This document shows, in pieces, positions 34,180-44,197 of a stretch of DNA of 64,000 nucleotides; within the stretch, counting starts at the first letter, position 1; every line of letters starts with the position of its first letter. Under the pieces are notes generated by a model. It made no database searches. It had not been told where the DNA came from and was given only the letters and a program-made list of their open reading frames with translations. This DNA is from CBDCGJ01 sp965216645 (GTDB lineage Bacteria; Pseudomonadota; Alphaproteobacteria; GCA-2731375). The stretch spans positions 62,001-126,000 of the forward strand of contig CBDCGJ010000001.1 of NCBI GenBank assembly GCA_965216645.1, read 5' to 3'. The translations under genes were made by a program, and so were the position numbers.

Positions 34180-36777
34180 ATGGCACCGAAAGAGCTGTCG
34201 GCCGATCAGGTCGACGATCTTGTCGCGCAGGTCGATACCGGCGCGCGAAATCCAACCAACTGGCAGGGTAAGTTGATCCTGTGGGGCTGTTTTGTCTGGG
34301 CAGCCTACCAACTTTACATTGCGTCGAATTTGCCGTTCTGGCTGGCGGAAGTCACCGGCTGGCAAGGCTTCGTCTTCATCAGCGCGAGTCGAGCCGGCCG
34401 GCTGATCCATTTGGCCACCGCGATCTTTTTGGCGGCCTTGGCCTATCCGTTATTCAAGAGCAGCCCGCGCCGCTCGATCCCGTGGTACGACTGGATCCTC
34501 GGTCTGGCGGGGGCGGCCTGTTGTCTTTATGTCCTTTTCAACGTTTCCGCGATCGCCGACCGGGCCGGCTTGCCGACCTCGGCGGACATCTTCTTCTCCG
34601 CCCTCGGCATGGCCCTGTTGGGTATTTCGGTCTACCGCTCCCTCGGCCTGCCGCTGGTCATCGTCGCTGGCGTCTTCGTCTGCTATGTCTTCTTCGGCCA
34701 TTCCTCCTATCTGCCCGAGGTGGTTCAGTGGAAGGGCGCGTCATTCGGTAAGGCCTTGTGGCACTATTGGATGCAGGAAGAGGGCGTCTTCGGCGTCGCT
34801 TTGAAGGTTTCGGCGCAACTGATCTTCCTGTTCGTGCTATTCGGCTCGATCCTGGAGAAGGCGGGGGCCGGCAATTACTTCATCAAGATCGCCTTCGCGC
34901 TCTTGGGTCACCTGCGCGGCGGCCCAGCCAAAGCGGCGGTCATCGCCTCGGCCTTGAGCGGCCTCTATTCGGGGTCGTCCATCGCCAATACGGTGACCAC
35001 GGGCACCTTCACCATCCCGTTGATGAAGCGCACGGGCTTCCCGCCGGAGAAGGCGGGCGCGGTGGAGGTGGCATCTTCAACCAACGGTCAGCTGACGCCG
35101 CCGGTGATGGGGGCGGCAGCCTTCCTGATCGCGGAGTTCACCGGCGTCGCCTATACGGATATCATTCGCCACGCCCTGGTGCCGGCGTTGGTCTCCTATA
35201 TCGCGCTGGTTTACATCGTCCATCTGGAAGCCATGAAGATGGACCTGAAGGGCCTGCCGAAACCGCCGTCGACCATGACATTGGCCGGTAAGGCGATCGG
35301 TTTCCTGTCCGGCTTCCTGGGTATCGCCGCATTGGGCGCGGCGGTCTATTACGGTCTCGGTTGGATCAAAGTGGCGGCGCCCGATGCGGCGTTTACCATT
35401 GTCATCGTGCTCTGCGCGATCGCTTATCTGATCCTGGTCTGGTTCGCCGCGCGGCAACCGGATTTGGAAGTCGATCCGCCGGATGCGCCGATTTTGGAGC
35501 TACCGCGGGCCGGCGCCACGGCGATCACCGGGCTTTACTATATTCTGCCGATCGTGATCCTGATTTGGTGCATCGTGGTGGAGCGTTTGTCGCCCTCTTT
35601 CTCCGCGTTCTGGGCTACGATCGCGATGATTTTGGTCGCGCTGACCCAGCATCCGATCAAGGCGGCGATGCGTGGGGTCGGCGATCTCGGCGGCGCCGCG
35701 AAACGCGGCTTCAACGAATGGGTCGACGGCATGATCTCCGGCGCCCGCAACATGATCTCGATCGCTATCGCCACGGGCGCGGCCGGCATCATCGTCGGCA
35801 CGGTCTCCCTGACCGGCGCCCACAATGTGATCGGCGAATTCGTCGAGTTCTTGTCCGGCGGCAGTTTGCTGGTGATGCTGATCCTGGTCGCGGTGATGAG
35901 CCTGATCCTCGGCATGGGTCTGCCGACGACGGCGAACTATATCGTCGTCTCAAGCCTGATGGCCCCGGTCATCGTCGCGCTGGGTGCCAAGAGCGGTTTG
36001 ATCATGCCGTTGATCGCCGCCCACATGTTCGTCTTCTATTTCGGAATCTTGGCGGACGATACGCCGCCCGTGGGCCTGGCCGCCCTGGCGGCGGCGGCGA
36101 TCTCCCGCGGCGATCCGATCAAGACCGGCTTGCAGGGCTTCGCCTATGACATTCGCACCGGCCTGTTGCCGTTCTTGTTCGTTTTCAACACGGAGCTGCT
36201 GTTGATCGACGTCAGTTGGGCCAAGGGGATATTCGTTTTCTGTATCGCTGTGGTGGCCATGTTACTCTTCGCATCGGCGACCCAGAGTTGGTTGCTGGTA
36301 CGCAACAAGATCTGGGAATCGGCGATCCTGCTGCTGGTCGCCTTCACCTTGTTCCGCCCCGGCTTCTGGCTCGACATGTGGGAACCGCCGTTCGACGAAT
36401 ACAGTCCAGCCAAAGTGGCGGAGGCACTAGAAGGTCTCGACGAGAACGAGGATTTCCGGCTGCAGGTCCGGTACGAAAGCGTCGACGGCAAGGAGGAAAC
36501 CAAGACTGTGGTGCTGCCCGCTGGACCGAAAGCGGCCGGCGCCGATCGGCTGGCCTTTGCCGGCCTGGAACTGCGCGAGGAGGACGGCAAGCATTTCGTC
36601 GACAATGTCGTCTTCAATAGTCCGGCAGAGAAGCAGAAAATCGATTTCGACTGGCAGATCGACACGGTTCAGGTGAAGGCCGACCGAATGTTTAAGGAGG
36701 TCTTCTACGTTCCGGCGCTCATCGGTCTGGCCCTGGTGATCATGCTGCAACTGCGCCGACGGCGGGCGCAGGCATAA
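34180..36777 (+). CDS. fused TRAP transporter permease with C-terminal DUF3394-like domain
   Basis: An 865-residue inner-membrane protein that fuses the small (DctQ-like) and large (DctM-like) TRAP subunits, with roughly 16-18 hydrophobic segments. Typical pieces are SGLYSGSSIANTVTTGTFTIP, STNGQLTPPVMGAAAFL and GMGLPTTANYIV. A soluble stretch (about 735-840) before the last helix resembles DUF3394. Sodium-driven uptake of an organic acid is expected. ATG 34180 is used; a GTG two codons earlier is an alternative start. Confidence 0.9.
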   Translation: MAPKELSADQVDDLVAQVDTGARNPTNWQGKLILWGCFVWAAYQLYIASNLPFWLAEVTGWQGFVFISASRAGRLIHLATAIFLAALAYPLFKSSPRRSIPWYDWILGLAGAACCLYVLFNVSAIADRAGLPTSADIFFSALGMALLGISVYRSLGLPLVIVAGVFVCYVFFGHSSYLPEVVQWKGASFGKALWHYWMQEEGVFGVALKVSAQLIFLFVLFGSILEKAGAGNYFIKIAFALLGHLRGGPAKAAVIASALSGLYSGSSIANTVTTGTFTIPLMKRTGFPPEKAGAVEVASSTNGQLTPPVMGAAAFLIAEFTGVAYTDIIRHALVPALVSYIALVYIVHLEAMKMDLKGLPKPPSTMTLAGKAIGFLSGFLGIAALGAAVYYGLGWIKVAAPDAAFTIVIVLCAIAYLILVWFAARQPDLEVDPPDAPILELPRAGATAITGLYYILPIVILIWCIVVERLSPSFSAFWATIAMILVALTQHPIKAAMRGVGDLGGAAKRGFNEWVDGMISGARNMISIAIATGAAGIIVGTVSLTGAHNVIGEFVEFLSGGSLLVMLILVAVMSLILGMGLPTTANYIVVSSLMAPVIVALGAKSGLIMPLIAAHMFVFYFGILADDTPPVGLAALAAAAISRGDPIKTGLQGFAYDIRTGLLPFLFVFNTELLLIDVSWAKGIFVFCIAVVAMLLFASATQSWLLVRNKIWESAILLLVAFTLFRPGFWLDMWEPPFDEYSPAKVAEALEGLDENEDFRLQVRYESVDGKEETKTVVLPAGPKAAGADRLAFAGLELREEDGKHFVDNVVFNSPAEKQKIDFDWQIDTVQVKADRMFKEVFYVPALIGLALVIMLQLRRRRAQA

Positions 36778-36788
36778 GGGAGGCGTCG

Positions 36789-37217
36789 ATGTTCAAAACT
36801 ATCCTGGTCCCGGTCGATCTGGAGCATGAAGGCGCCTCCGACAAGGCCTTGGCGGAGGCGGTGCGTCAGGCGCAGATTTCCGGTGCCGAGGTCCATGTCA
36901 TGGCGGTGGCGCCGACCTTCGGCATGAGCATGGTCGGGCAGTTCTTTCCGGACGATTACGAGCGCAAGATGCTGGCCGGTGTCGCCAATCGGCTGAACGC
37001 GCTGATCGAGGCCAAGGTGCCGGCTGATCTGACCAGTCATGCGGTCGTCGCCCATGGCGTGGTTTATGAGGAAATCCTGCATACCGCGAGTAAAATCGGC
37101 GCGGACCTCATCGTCGTGGCCGCCCACCGGCCGGAATTGCAGGACTATTTGATCGGCCCCAATGCCGCCCGGGTTGTCCGCCACGGTCTTTGTTCGGTAT
37201 TAGTGGTGCGTGACTGA
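36789..37217 (+). CDS. universal stress protein (UspA family)
   Basis: A 142-residue single USP domain: FKTILVPVDLEH at the start, GADLIVVAAHRP in the middle and the GPNAARVVRHGLCSVLVV end, close to the ATP-binding type though the first Gly of the motif is replaced. USP genes often follow TRAP permeases and may bind or regulate the transporter. It starts 11 bases after the permease and overlaps the next gene by eight bases. Confidence 0.9.
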   Translation: MFKTILVPVDLEHEGASDKALAEAVRQAQISGAEVHVMAVAPTFGMSMVGQFFPDDYERKMLAGVANRLNALIEAKVPADLTSHAVVAHGVVYEEILHTASKIGADLIVVAAHRPELQDYLIGPNAARVVRHGLCSVLVVRD

Positions 37218-38352
37218 CCCGAACGAGCCATTCGATTTCGCCATTATCGGCGCCGGTATTGCCGGCGCCTCCGCCGGCTATTTCCTCGCGCCCCATGGCC
37301 GCGTCGCGATTTTGGAGCGGGAGAGCCAGCCCGGCTATCACACCACAGGCCGCTCCGCCGCGCTCTATGCCGAGAGTTATGGCAATGCCGATATCCGGGC
37401 GCTAACCACGGGCGGCAAGCGGTTCTATCTCGACCCGCCGGCCGGCTTCACGGATCATGCCCTGCTCAGCGACCGGGGTGCTTTGTATGTGGGGCGGACG
37501 GACCAGCTTGAGGGATTGGAGCAGGTCGCGGCCGACGCCAGCCACCTGGCGCCGGGCATCGAGATCATCGACGGCAAGGCCGCGTGCGATATTATCCCGG
37601 TGCTGCGTCCCGACTATGTCGCCGGCGCGGTCCTCGAGCCGGGCGCTATGGATATCGATGTACATGCCTTGCATCAAGGATTTCTGCGCGGCGCGCGCGC
37701 GGAGGGCGCCGAGTTAATCTGCGACGCGGAAGTTACCGGTCTGGTCCATGACGGCGATTGGCGCATCGAACTGGCGCAGCGGGAAATCCGGGCGGCGGTC
37801 GTCATCAATGCCGCCGGTGCCTGGTGCGACGAGATCGCCGCGCTGGCCGGAGCCGCCCCGGTGGGTCTGGTGCCGAAACGCCGGACCGCGATCCATTTCC
37901 GCGGCCCCGATGGCGTCGATTGCGATCCGTGGCCGCTTTGCGTTGATGTCGACGAGAACTTCTACTTCAAGCCGGATGCGGGCAAGCTGATCGGCTCCCC
38001 GGCGGACGAAACGCCCATGCCGCCCTGCGACGTGCAACCCGACGAACTCGACATCGCCTTGACCGCCGACCGCATCGCCACGGTCACCAGCATGGAGATC
38101 CGCCGCATCGAGAATAAATGGGCCGGCCTGCGATCTTTCGTTGCCGACAAGAGCCCGGTGGTCGGTTTCGCCCCGGATCGGGACGGCTTCTTCTGGCTCG
38201 CCGGCCAGGGCGGTTACGGCATCCAGACGGCGCCGGCCATGGGGATGTTGGTTGGTGAACTTGCCCGCGGCCGACCCGTCCCCGCCGACCTTGCCGACCT
38301 CGGCGTCGATGCCGCCAATCTGGCGCCCGACCGACCGCAGCTGAAAGCATAA
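37210..38352 (+). CDS. FAD-dependent amino acid oxidase/dehydrogenase (DAO family)
   Basis: A 380-residue flavoprotein with the FAD-binding FAIIGAGIAGASAGYFL, the TTGRSAALYAESYG segment and a C-terminal WLAGQGGYGIQTAPAMG flavin loop. It resembles glycine/D-amino-acid oxidases and related dehydrogenases. The start is GTG at 37210, overlapping the USP gene, so it is part of the TRAP operon. It may oxidise the imported compound or a hydrolysis product; the substrate is not evident. Confidence 0.87.
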   Translation: MTDPNEPFDFAIIGAGIAGASAGYFLAPHGRVAILERESQPGYHTTGRSAALYAESYGNADIRALTTGGKRFYLDPPAGFTDHALLSDRGALYVGRTDQLEGLEQVAADASHLAPGIEIIDGKAACDIIPVLRPDYVAGAVLEPGAMDIDVHALHQGFLRGARAEGAELICDAEVTGLVHDGDWRIELAQREIRAAVVINAAGAWCDEIAALAGAAPVGLVPKRRTAIHFRGPDGVDCDPWPLCVDVDENFYFKPDAGKLIGSPADETPMPPCDVQPDELDIALTADRIATVTSMEIRRIENKWAGLRSFVADKSPVVGFAPDRDGFFWLAGQGGYGIQTAPAMGMLVGELARGRPVPADLADLGVDAANLAPDRPQLKA

Positions 38353-38357
38353 GCCCT

Positions 38358-39818
38358 ATGAAAGTCTTCATCGCCTGTCTCGGCACCGAGACCAATACCT
38401 TCTCCAGTCTGCCCACCGGCCTCGCCACATTCGAGGAAACCATGCTGTTTCGCGGTGATGCCACCCAGCATGCGCCTGGGCTCTTCTCGCAGCCGTTGCA
38501 TATCTGGCGCGCGCGGGCGGAAGAACATCAGGCCGAGGTGGTCGAGAGCATCTCCGCCTTCGCGCAGCCGGCCGGCATTACCGTGCGCCCGGTTTATGAG
38601 GGGTTCCGCGACGAGCTGCTGGCCGACCTGAAGGCGGCGTTGCCTGTCGATATCGTGCTCTTAAATATGCATGGCGCCATGGTGGCCGACGGCTACGACG
38701 ATTGCGAGGGCGATATCATCGCGCGGGCGCGGGAGATTGTCGGTGACAAGGCGGTGATCGGCGTCGAGCTCGACCTGCATTGCTCCATCACGGAGAAGAT
38801 GACCGGGAATGCGGACGCCATTATCACCTTCAAGGAATATCCCCATATCGATGCCGGCGAACGGGCCGAAGAACTGTTCGCGCTATGCCGCCGGGCCGCG
38901 CTCGGCGAGGTCAAGCCGGAGATCGCGACTTACGACACCCGCATGATCAATATGTGGCGCACGCCGGTGGAGCCGGTGAAATCTTTCGTCGCCCATATGC
39001 AGGATTTGGAAGGTCGCGACGGCGTGCTCTCGGTCTCCTTCGCCCACGGCTTCCCTTGGGGCGACGTCGCCGACGCCAGCGCCAAGGTGCTGGTGATCAA
39101 GGACGGCGACCGCGACGGCGCGGCCAGTATTGCCAACGATCTGGGCGGCCGGCTTTGGCAGATGCGCGACGAAGCGGCCACTAAGATGCATACCATCGAG
39201 GAGGCCTTCGCCGCCGCCGCAGAGATCGAGGGCGGGCCGGTTGTGCTGGCGGACGTGGCCGACAATGCCGGCGGCGGCGCGCCGTCGGACAGCACCTTCC
39301 TGTTGCGGCATGTTCTCGATAACGGCATCGCCGATGTCCTCAGCGGCTATTACTGGGATCCGGTGGCGGTGCGGCTCTGTCAGGAGGCCGGCGAGGGCGC
39401 GCGCTTCGATCTGCGCCTGGGCGGTAAGCTCGGCCCCGCCTCGGGCGAAGCCGTGGATCTGACGGTCACGGTTAAGAAAGTTCTTCCGGACGCGTCCCAA
39501 TCCTTTGGCAGCAATCGCGGACCTATGGGTACCGCCGTCTGGCTTGCCGCCGACAATGGCTTGGACCTGGTGATCAACGACGTCCGGACCCAAGTGACCC
39601 ATCCGGATGGCTTTACCGCCCTGGGGCTCGATCCCGCCGCCAAATCGGTCGTCGTCGTCAAATCGACCCAGCATTTCTACGCCGGCTTCGCGCCGATCGC
39701 GTCGGAAGTGCTTTACGTCACCAGCCCCGGCGCCATCAGTCCGGATTTCGCCAATATCCCCTATCGCAAGTTCACGACGCCTTATTGGCCTCGCGTCGCC
39801 GACCCATTCCAGGACTGA
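38358..39818 (+). CDS. M81 family metallopeptidase (MlrC/microcystinase C-like)
   Basis: A 486-residue protein of the M81 family named after MlrC of the microcystin-degradation pathway. NMHGAMVADGYDDCEGD, VELDLHCSITEKM and DVADNAGGGAPSDSTFLLRH carry the probable zinc ligands. Most family members are not linked to microcystin but to uptake clusters for small peptides or amides. It begins five bases after the DAO gene and closes the TRAP operon. A GGTxP-type tail reads TSPGAISPDF. Confidence 0.87.
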   Translation: MKVFIACLGTETNTFSSLPTGLATFEETMLFRGDATQHAPGLFSQPLHIWRARAEEHQAEVVESISAFAQPAGITVRPVYEGFRDELLADLKAALPVDIVLLNMHGAMVADGYDDCEGDIIARAREIVGDKAVIGVELDLHCSITEKMTGNADAIITFKEYPHIDAGERAEELFALCRRAALGEVKPEIATYDTRMINMWRTPVEPVKSFVAHMQDLEGRDGVLSVSFAHGFPWGDVADASAKVLVIKDGDRDGAASIANDLGGRLWQMRDEAATKMHTIEEAFAAAAEIEGGPVVLADVADNAGGGAPSDSTFLLRHVLDNGIADVLSGYYWDPVAVRLCQEAGEGARFDLRLGGKLGPASGEAVDLTVTVKKVLPDASQSFGSNRGPMGTAVWLAADNGLDLVINDVRTQVTHPDGFTALGLDPAAKSVVVVKSTQHFYAGFAPIASEVLYVTSPGAISPDFANIPYRKFTTPYWPRVADPFQD

Positions 39819-39827
39819 AGTGCCACT

Positions 39828-41094
39828 CTACTCGCTAACGGAAAACGACGCCCGTCGGTTTAGGTCGTCCTTGGCGAAGCCGGCAACCTGCTTGTAGCGA
39901 TTGGCGATCTCCTCCAATTCGCGGCGAGGAATCACCTTGTCGATATCCTCGAAGCCGTTTGGCGCCCGCTCCTCGGCCATTTGCATTACCTGTTCCGGCC
40001 CGTTGCCGCGATTGCTGAGCACGATCTTCGATGTCGCCGGACGCCGGATCGCGTCATAGGCTTTGAAGGCTTCGCCGGGATGGCCGGTGGTCGCCAAGGA
40101 TTGCGCCAAGACCCGGGCGTCCAGGATGGCCTGTGACGCGCCGTTGGAGCCGATCGGATACATCGGGTGCGCGGCGTCCCCAAGCAGGACGATGGGTCCG
40201 AACGCCCAACTCGCCACCGGATCGCGATCGACCATCGGAAATTCGAACGCGCCCTGACCCCGTCGCACCAAATCGGGGATATCCAACCAATCGAAGACCC
40301 AATCCTGGAAGCGCGGCAGGAAATCCGACAGCTTGCCGGGTTTGTTCCAATCCTCCCGCTCCGCCAGCACGTCCGGATCGAAACGCAGTTCGGCGATCCA
40401 GTTGGTCAGAGAGCGGCCGCGGTCGAAATGGGCCTTCGAAATCGGATAGCAGACGAACTTTTGATCCTGATGGCCAGCCATGAACATGGATCGGCCGGTC
40501 AGAAACGGGGCCGATTCCGTCAGTCCGCGCCAGAGAATGGCGCCGTTCCAGAGCGGCATGCCTTCATCTGGGTAGAAGAGCGCGCGGGCGCGGGAATGAA
40601 TACCGTCCGCCGCAATAATCGCGTCGGCCTCGATCCGAGCTATCGCCGCGCCGTCCCCGCCCGGCGGTGAAGCGGGCCACGGCGCGGCTGTTGGCCGTCT
40701 CCCGCAAGTCGCTCAGATGATGACCGGTGCTCACCGCCTCGGCGCCGAGCCGGTCGCGAACCGCTTGCAGCAGGATCGCCTGCAGCCGGCCCCGGTGGAT
40801 GGAGAATTGCGGCCAGTTGTAACCGGCGGCCCGACCGCGCGGTTCGTTCCAGATCAACTGTCCGAATTTGTTGAAATAACTCAGGTCCGCCGTTTCGATC
40901 GCCTCGGCCGCCAGCGCGTTTTGCAAGCCTAGTTCGGTCAGCTCGCGCACCGCGTGGGGTAGCAGATTGATTCCGACGCCAAGCTCGCGCACCTGCGGCA
41001 CGCTCTCGTAAATGCGCGGCCGGAAGCCGGCGGCGTGAAGACTCAAAGCCGTGGTCAGGCCGCCGATCCCCGCGCCGATAATGGCGATGTCCAC
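39828..41094 (-). pseudogene. flavin-dependent monooxygenase, one frameshift
   Basis: A PhzS/UbiH-like aromatic hydroxylase of about 420 residues. The N-terminal part has IIGAGIGGLTTALSL and GRLQAILLQAV. The C-terminal part has the second FAD motif GDAAHPMYPIGSNGASQAILDA. The frame breaks near 40668: removing one base there restores FTAGGDGAAIARIEADAIIAADG and joins the two halves. A single indel in a CG-rich run suggests sequence error, so the gene is probably functional. It follows the amidase by 10 bases in the same direction. Confidence 0.82.
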
Positions 41095-41104
41095 GGCGTT
41101 TCAC

Positions 41105-42451
41105 CTAAGCGGCCATCAAGGCCAACTCGACCGCACGGGCAACCGCGAACAAACGGTCGTCGCCCATGTTTTCGCCCATCAGCATGAGACCGGTCGGCGC
41201 GCCGCCGCGTCGGTGCATCGGGATCGAGATGGCGCAGCGGTCGAAGAAGTTGCTGACCGACGGATTGCGCAGCGCCAGCATATTGAAACGATGGTAGTCC
41301 TCATCCTCTTCCAGATCCTGGATACGAGGGGCGACGATCGGCACGGTCGGATACATCACCGCGTCGTAGTCCACGGTTCGCGCCGCCACGTCCCGGCTCA
41401 ACCGCCGACGGGCGTTCAAGACGTCGAGATAGTCCGCCGCCGACTGCTCCTTGCCGCGCATAATGCGCTCGCGTACCCGCGGGTCATAGAGACCGGCGCC
41501 CGTTGACAGAAGCCGACGATGCCAGGCATAGGCTTCCGCCGCCGGAATGCCGCCCCTGGCATTGATTTCGTTGAGTTCGAGGAATTCCGGGATCGCCACT
41601 TCCGACACCACGGCACCGGCATCGTAGAGTTCCGCCACCGCCCGATTGAAATCGTCGGCGACCGTATCGTCCATATCTTCCAGCACGTAGTCCCGCGGGA
41701 CCGCCAGCCGGAGATCGCGAATATGCGCCGCGACCGGCGAGCCCCAGCGCGGCGATACGCTTAACACCCCATCCAACAGTGCGCAGCAGTCCACGCTCGG
41801 CGCCAGAGGTCCGATCGAATCGAACGTGGTCGAGAGCGGGACGACCCCGTCGATCGGGACCCGCTGCGCCGTCGGCTTATATCCGGTGATGCCGCAAAAT
41901 GCGGCCGGTATACGGCAGGATCCACCGGTATCGGTACCGAGCGCGGCCGCCGCCATGCCGTCGGCCACCGACACGGCGGCCCCGGAGGAGGAGCCGCCGG
42001 GTATCCGGTACGCCTCCGGCTCGTAGGGATTGCGGGGGGTGCCGTGATGCGGATTGATGCCGAGGCCGGAGTAAGCGAACTCGGTCATATTCGTTCGGCC
42101 GATCAAGACCATGCCAGCGGCGCGTAAGCGCGCCACCGCCGGGCAATCGGCAAGCGCCGGTGCCTGATCGTTCAGCACTTTCGAACCGGCCCTGGTCCGC
42201 TGGCCGCGGATGTCGAACAAGTCTTTGATCGATATCGGTATGCCCGCCAACAAAGTCGGGCGGGCGTCGATTTTGCGCAGGGTATCGATGGCGTCGGCCT
42301 GGGCCCGCGCCGCGTTCGGATCGACGTGGACGAAAGCGCGCGCGCCTTCCCCCTCGCTATCCTCGATTCGCGCCAAACAGGCTTCCACCAGGTCGCGGCT
42401 GGAGACTTCGCCATGTGCCAGGGCGTCGGACAATTCTCTTAATGTTTGCAC
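41105..42451 (-). CDS. amidase (amidase-signature family)
   Basis: A 448-residue amidase. The Ser-cisSer-Lys triad is intact: Lys76 (ISIKDLF), the Ser154-156 cluster in PGGSSSGAAV and nucleophile Ser178 in GTDTGGSCRIP. It is cytoplasmic and hydrolyses an amide to acid and ammonia. It is the first gene of a minus-strand pair with the flavin monooxygenase. A GatA role is unlikely because no gatB/gatC is nearby. Confidence 0.9.
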   Translation of the reverse strand: MQTLRELSDALAHGEVSSRDLVEACLARIEDSEGEGARAFVHVDPNAARAQADAIDTLRKIDARPTLLAGIPISIKDLFDIRGQRTRAGSKVLNDQAPALADCPAVARLRAAGMVLIGRTNMTEFAYSGLGINPHHGTPRNPYEPEAYRIPGGSSSGAAVSVADGMAAAALGTDTGGSCRIPAAFCGITGYKPTAQRVPIDGVVPLSTTFDSIGPLAPSVDCCALLDGVLSVSPRWGSPVAAHIRDLRLAVPRDYVLEDMDDTVADDFNRAVAELYDAGAVVSEVAIPEFLELNEINARGGIPAAEAYAWHRRLLSTGAGLYDPRVRERIMRGKEQSAADYLDVLNARRRLSRDVAARTVDYDAVMYPTVPIVAPRIQDLEEDEDYHRFNMLALRNPSVSNFFDRCAISIPMHRRGGAPTGLMLMGENMGDDRLFAVARAVELALMAA

Positions 42452-42577
42452 GGGTAATCCTTGATTTGCACACGAAGACGCGGGTTGATTGAAATCCGTA
42501 CTTGGTTAGGCAGTCGGAAATGTCGCACTATATGTAAAGCAAACGACAAGGCTTGGAAATGGGAGGGGCCGGTCGAA

Positions 42578-44185
42578 ATGCGCGCGGCTGATCTTTTGGC
42601 GAGGCGGTTGTACGAAGCGGGCTGCCGCTATGCCTTCGGCATTCCGGGCGGCGAGGTGCTGACCCTCATCGACGCCCTTCAACAAGCCGGTATCCAGTTC
42701 ATCCTGGTCAAGCATGAGAACAATGCGGGCTTCATGGCCGAAGGCGTTCACCACGCCACGGGTGCGCCGGGCATTCTCGTGGCGACCCTTGGGCCAGGGG
42801 CGGTCAATGGCGCCAATGTGATCGCCAATGCCTGGCAGGACAAGGTTCCGTTGATCGTGCTGACAGGCTGCGTCGATGACGATGAAGCCCTGACTTACAA
42901 TCACCAGGTCTTCGATCACCAAGCTCTGTTTCGTTCGATCAGCAAGGGCAGTTTCCGGTTGACCGCTGATGGCGCGGACATAGTCGCCGACCGTGCCGTC
43001 AATCTGGCGTTGGATCCCCGGCCGGGACCGGTCCATATCGACGTGCCGATTTCCATCGCCGGCCGCGAAAGCCGTGCCGACGGGTCGGTCCGCCGCGCCG
43101 CGCATCAACCGGCGGGTCCGGCGGCGGGTCCGGCATTCGACAAAGCGGTGGCCTGCTGGACAATGCCGAACGTCCCTTGATCGTTGCCGGACTCGACATC
43201 ATGAACGAGGCGGACGCGGCGGCGCTGACCGGCTTGGCGGAACATCTGAATGCACCGGTCGTCACAAGTTACAAGGCCAAGGGCCTGATCCCGGAAGATC
43301 ATCCCCTCTCGCTCGGCGGTGCCGGTTTGTCGCCGCTGGCCGACCGTCATCTGTTGCCCTTGGTGGCGGAAGCCGATGTCATTCTGGCGCTCGGCTACGA
43401 TCCGATCGAGATGCGTGTGGGTTGGCGCGCACCTTGGGATCCGGCAATGCAGAAGGTGATCGAGATCGCCGCGGTGCCGAACGATCACTACATGCATCAC
43501 GCCAGTCTCAGCTATGTCTGCGATGTCGGTGCGGGCATGGCGGCGATCCGCGACCGGGTCGCGGCGAAAACCGCCTGGACGAACGGCCGACCGGCGGCGG
43601 TTCGAGAGGCGTTGCGGGCGGCATTTGCGCCGGCCTCCGACTGGGGTCCGACGACGGTGATCGAAACCGCGCGGCGCTGTCTGCCGCGCGACACGGTGGC
43701 AACGGTGGACAGCGGCGCGCACCGAATTCTGCTTTCGCAAGTCTGGGATTGCTACGAGCCGCGGGGATTGCTGCAATCGACGGCACTCTGCACCATGGGC
43801 TGCGCCGTGCCGCTGGCGGCCGGTTATAAGATAGCCGCGCCCGACCGGCCGGTCGCCGCCTTCATTGGCGATGCCGGATTGCTGATGATCTTGGGCGAAT
43901 TGGCGACGTTGGCCGAACGCCAATTGCCGGTCATCGTTTTTCGTCTTCGTCGATGCCTCACTGGCGCTAATCGAAATGAAGCAGCGCGGTGGTCAACTGG
44001 CCAATCTGGGTGTCGACTTCGATCGCTTCGACTTCGCCGCCATCGGGCAGAGCCTCGGCGGCAACGGCGTGCGCGTCCGCAATCACACGGAACTCGAAAG
44101 CGCGATTTCGGATGCATTGACCGCCGATACCTACACCGTTATCGCCTGCGAGATTGACCGCCAAAGCTATGATGGAACTTTTTGA
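42578..44185 (+). pseudogene. thiamine-pyrophosphate enzyme (acetolactate synthase-like), two frameshifts
   Basis: An enzyme of about 535 residues with three TPP domains. The catalytic Glu is in VKHENNAGFMAEG. The cofactor region reads FIGDAGLLMILGEL and, after reframing, VFVDASLALIEMKQ, so it differs from the usual GDG...NN motif. The frame breaks near 43150 (one base missing) and at the T5 run 43937-43941 (one base extra); both corrections restore continuous homology. ATG 42578 follows GGGAGGGG. Function could be decarboxylation or ligation of a 2-oxoacid; acetolactate synthase itself is unlikely without a regulatory subunit. Confidence 0.82.
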
Positions 44186-44197
44186 CGGGAGTTAGAC

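Noticed and set aside
38358..39818. Microcystin-degradation gene mlrC proper
   Set aside because: mlrA, mlrB and mlrD were not found nearby; M81 proteins are common in unrelated transporter clusters.
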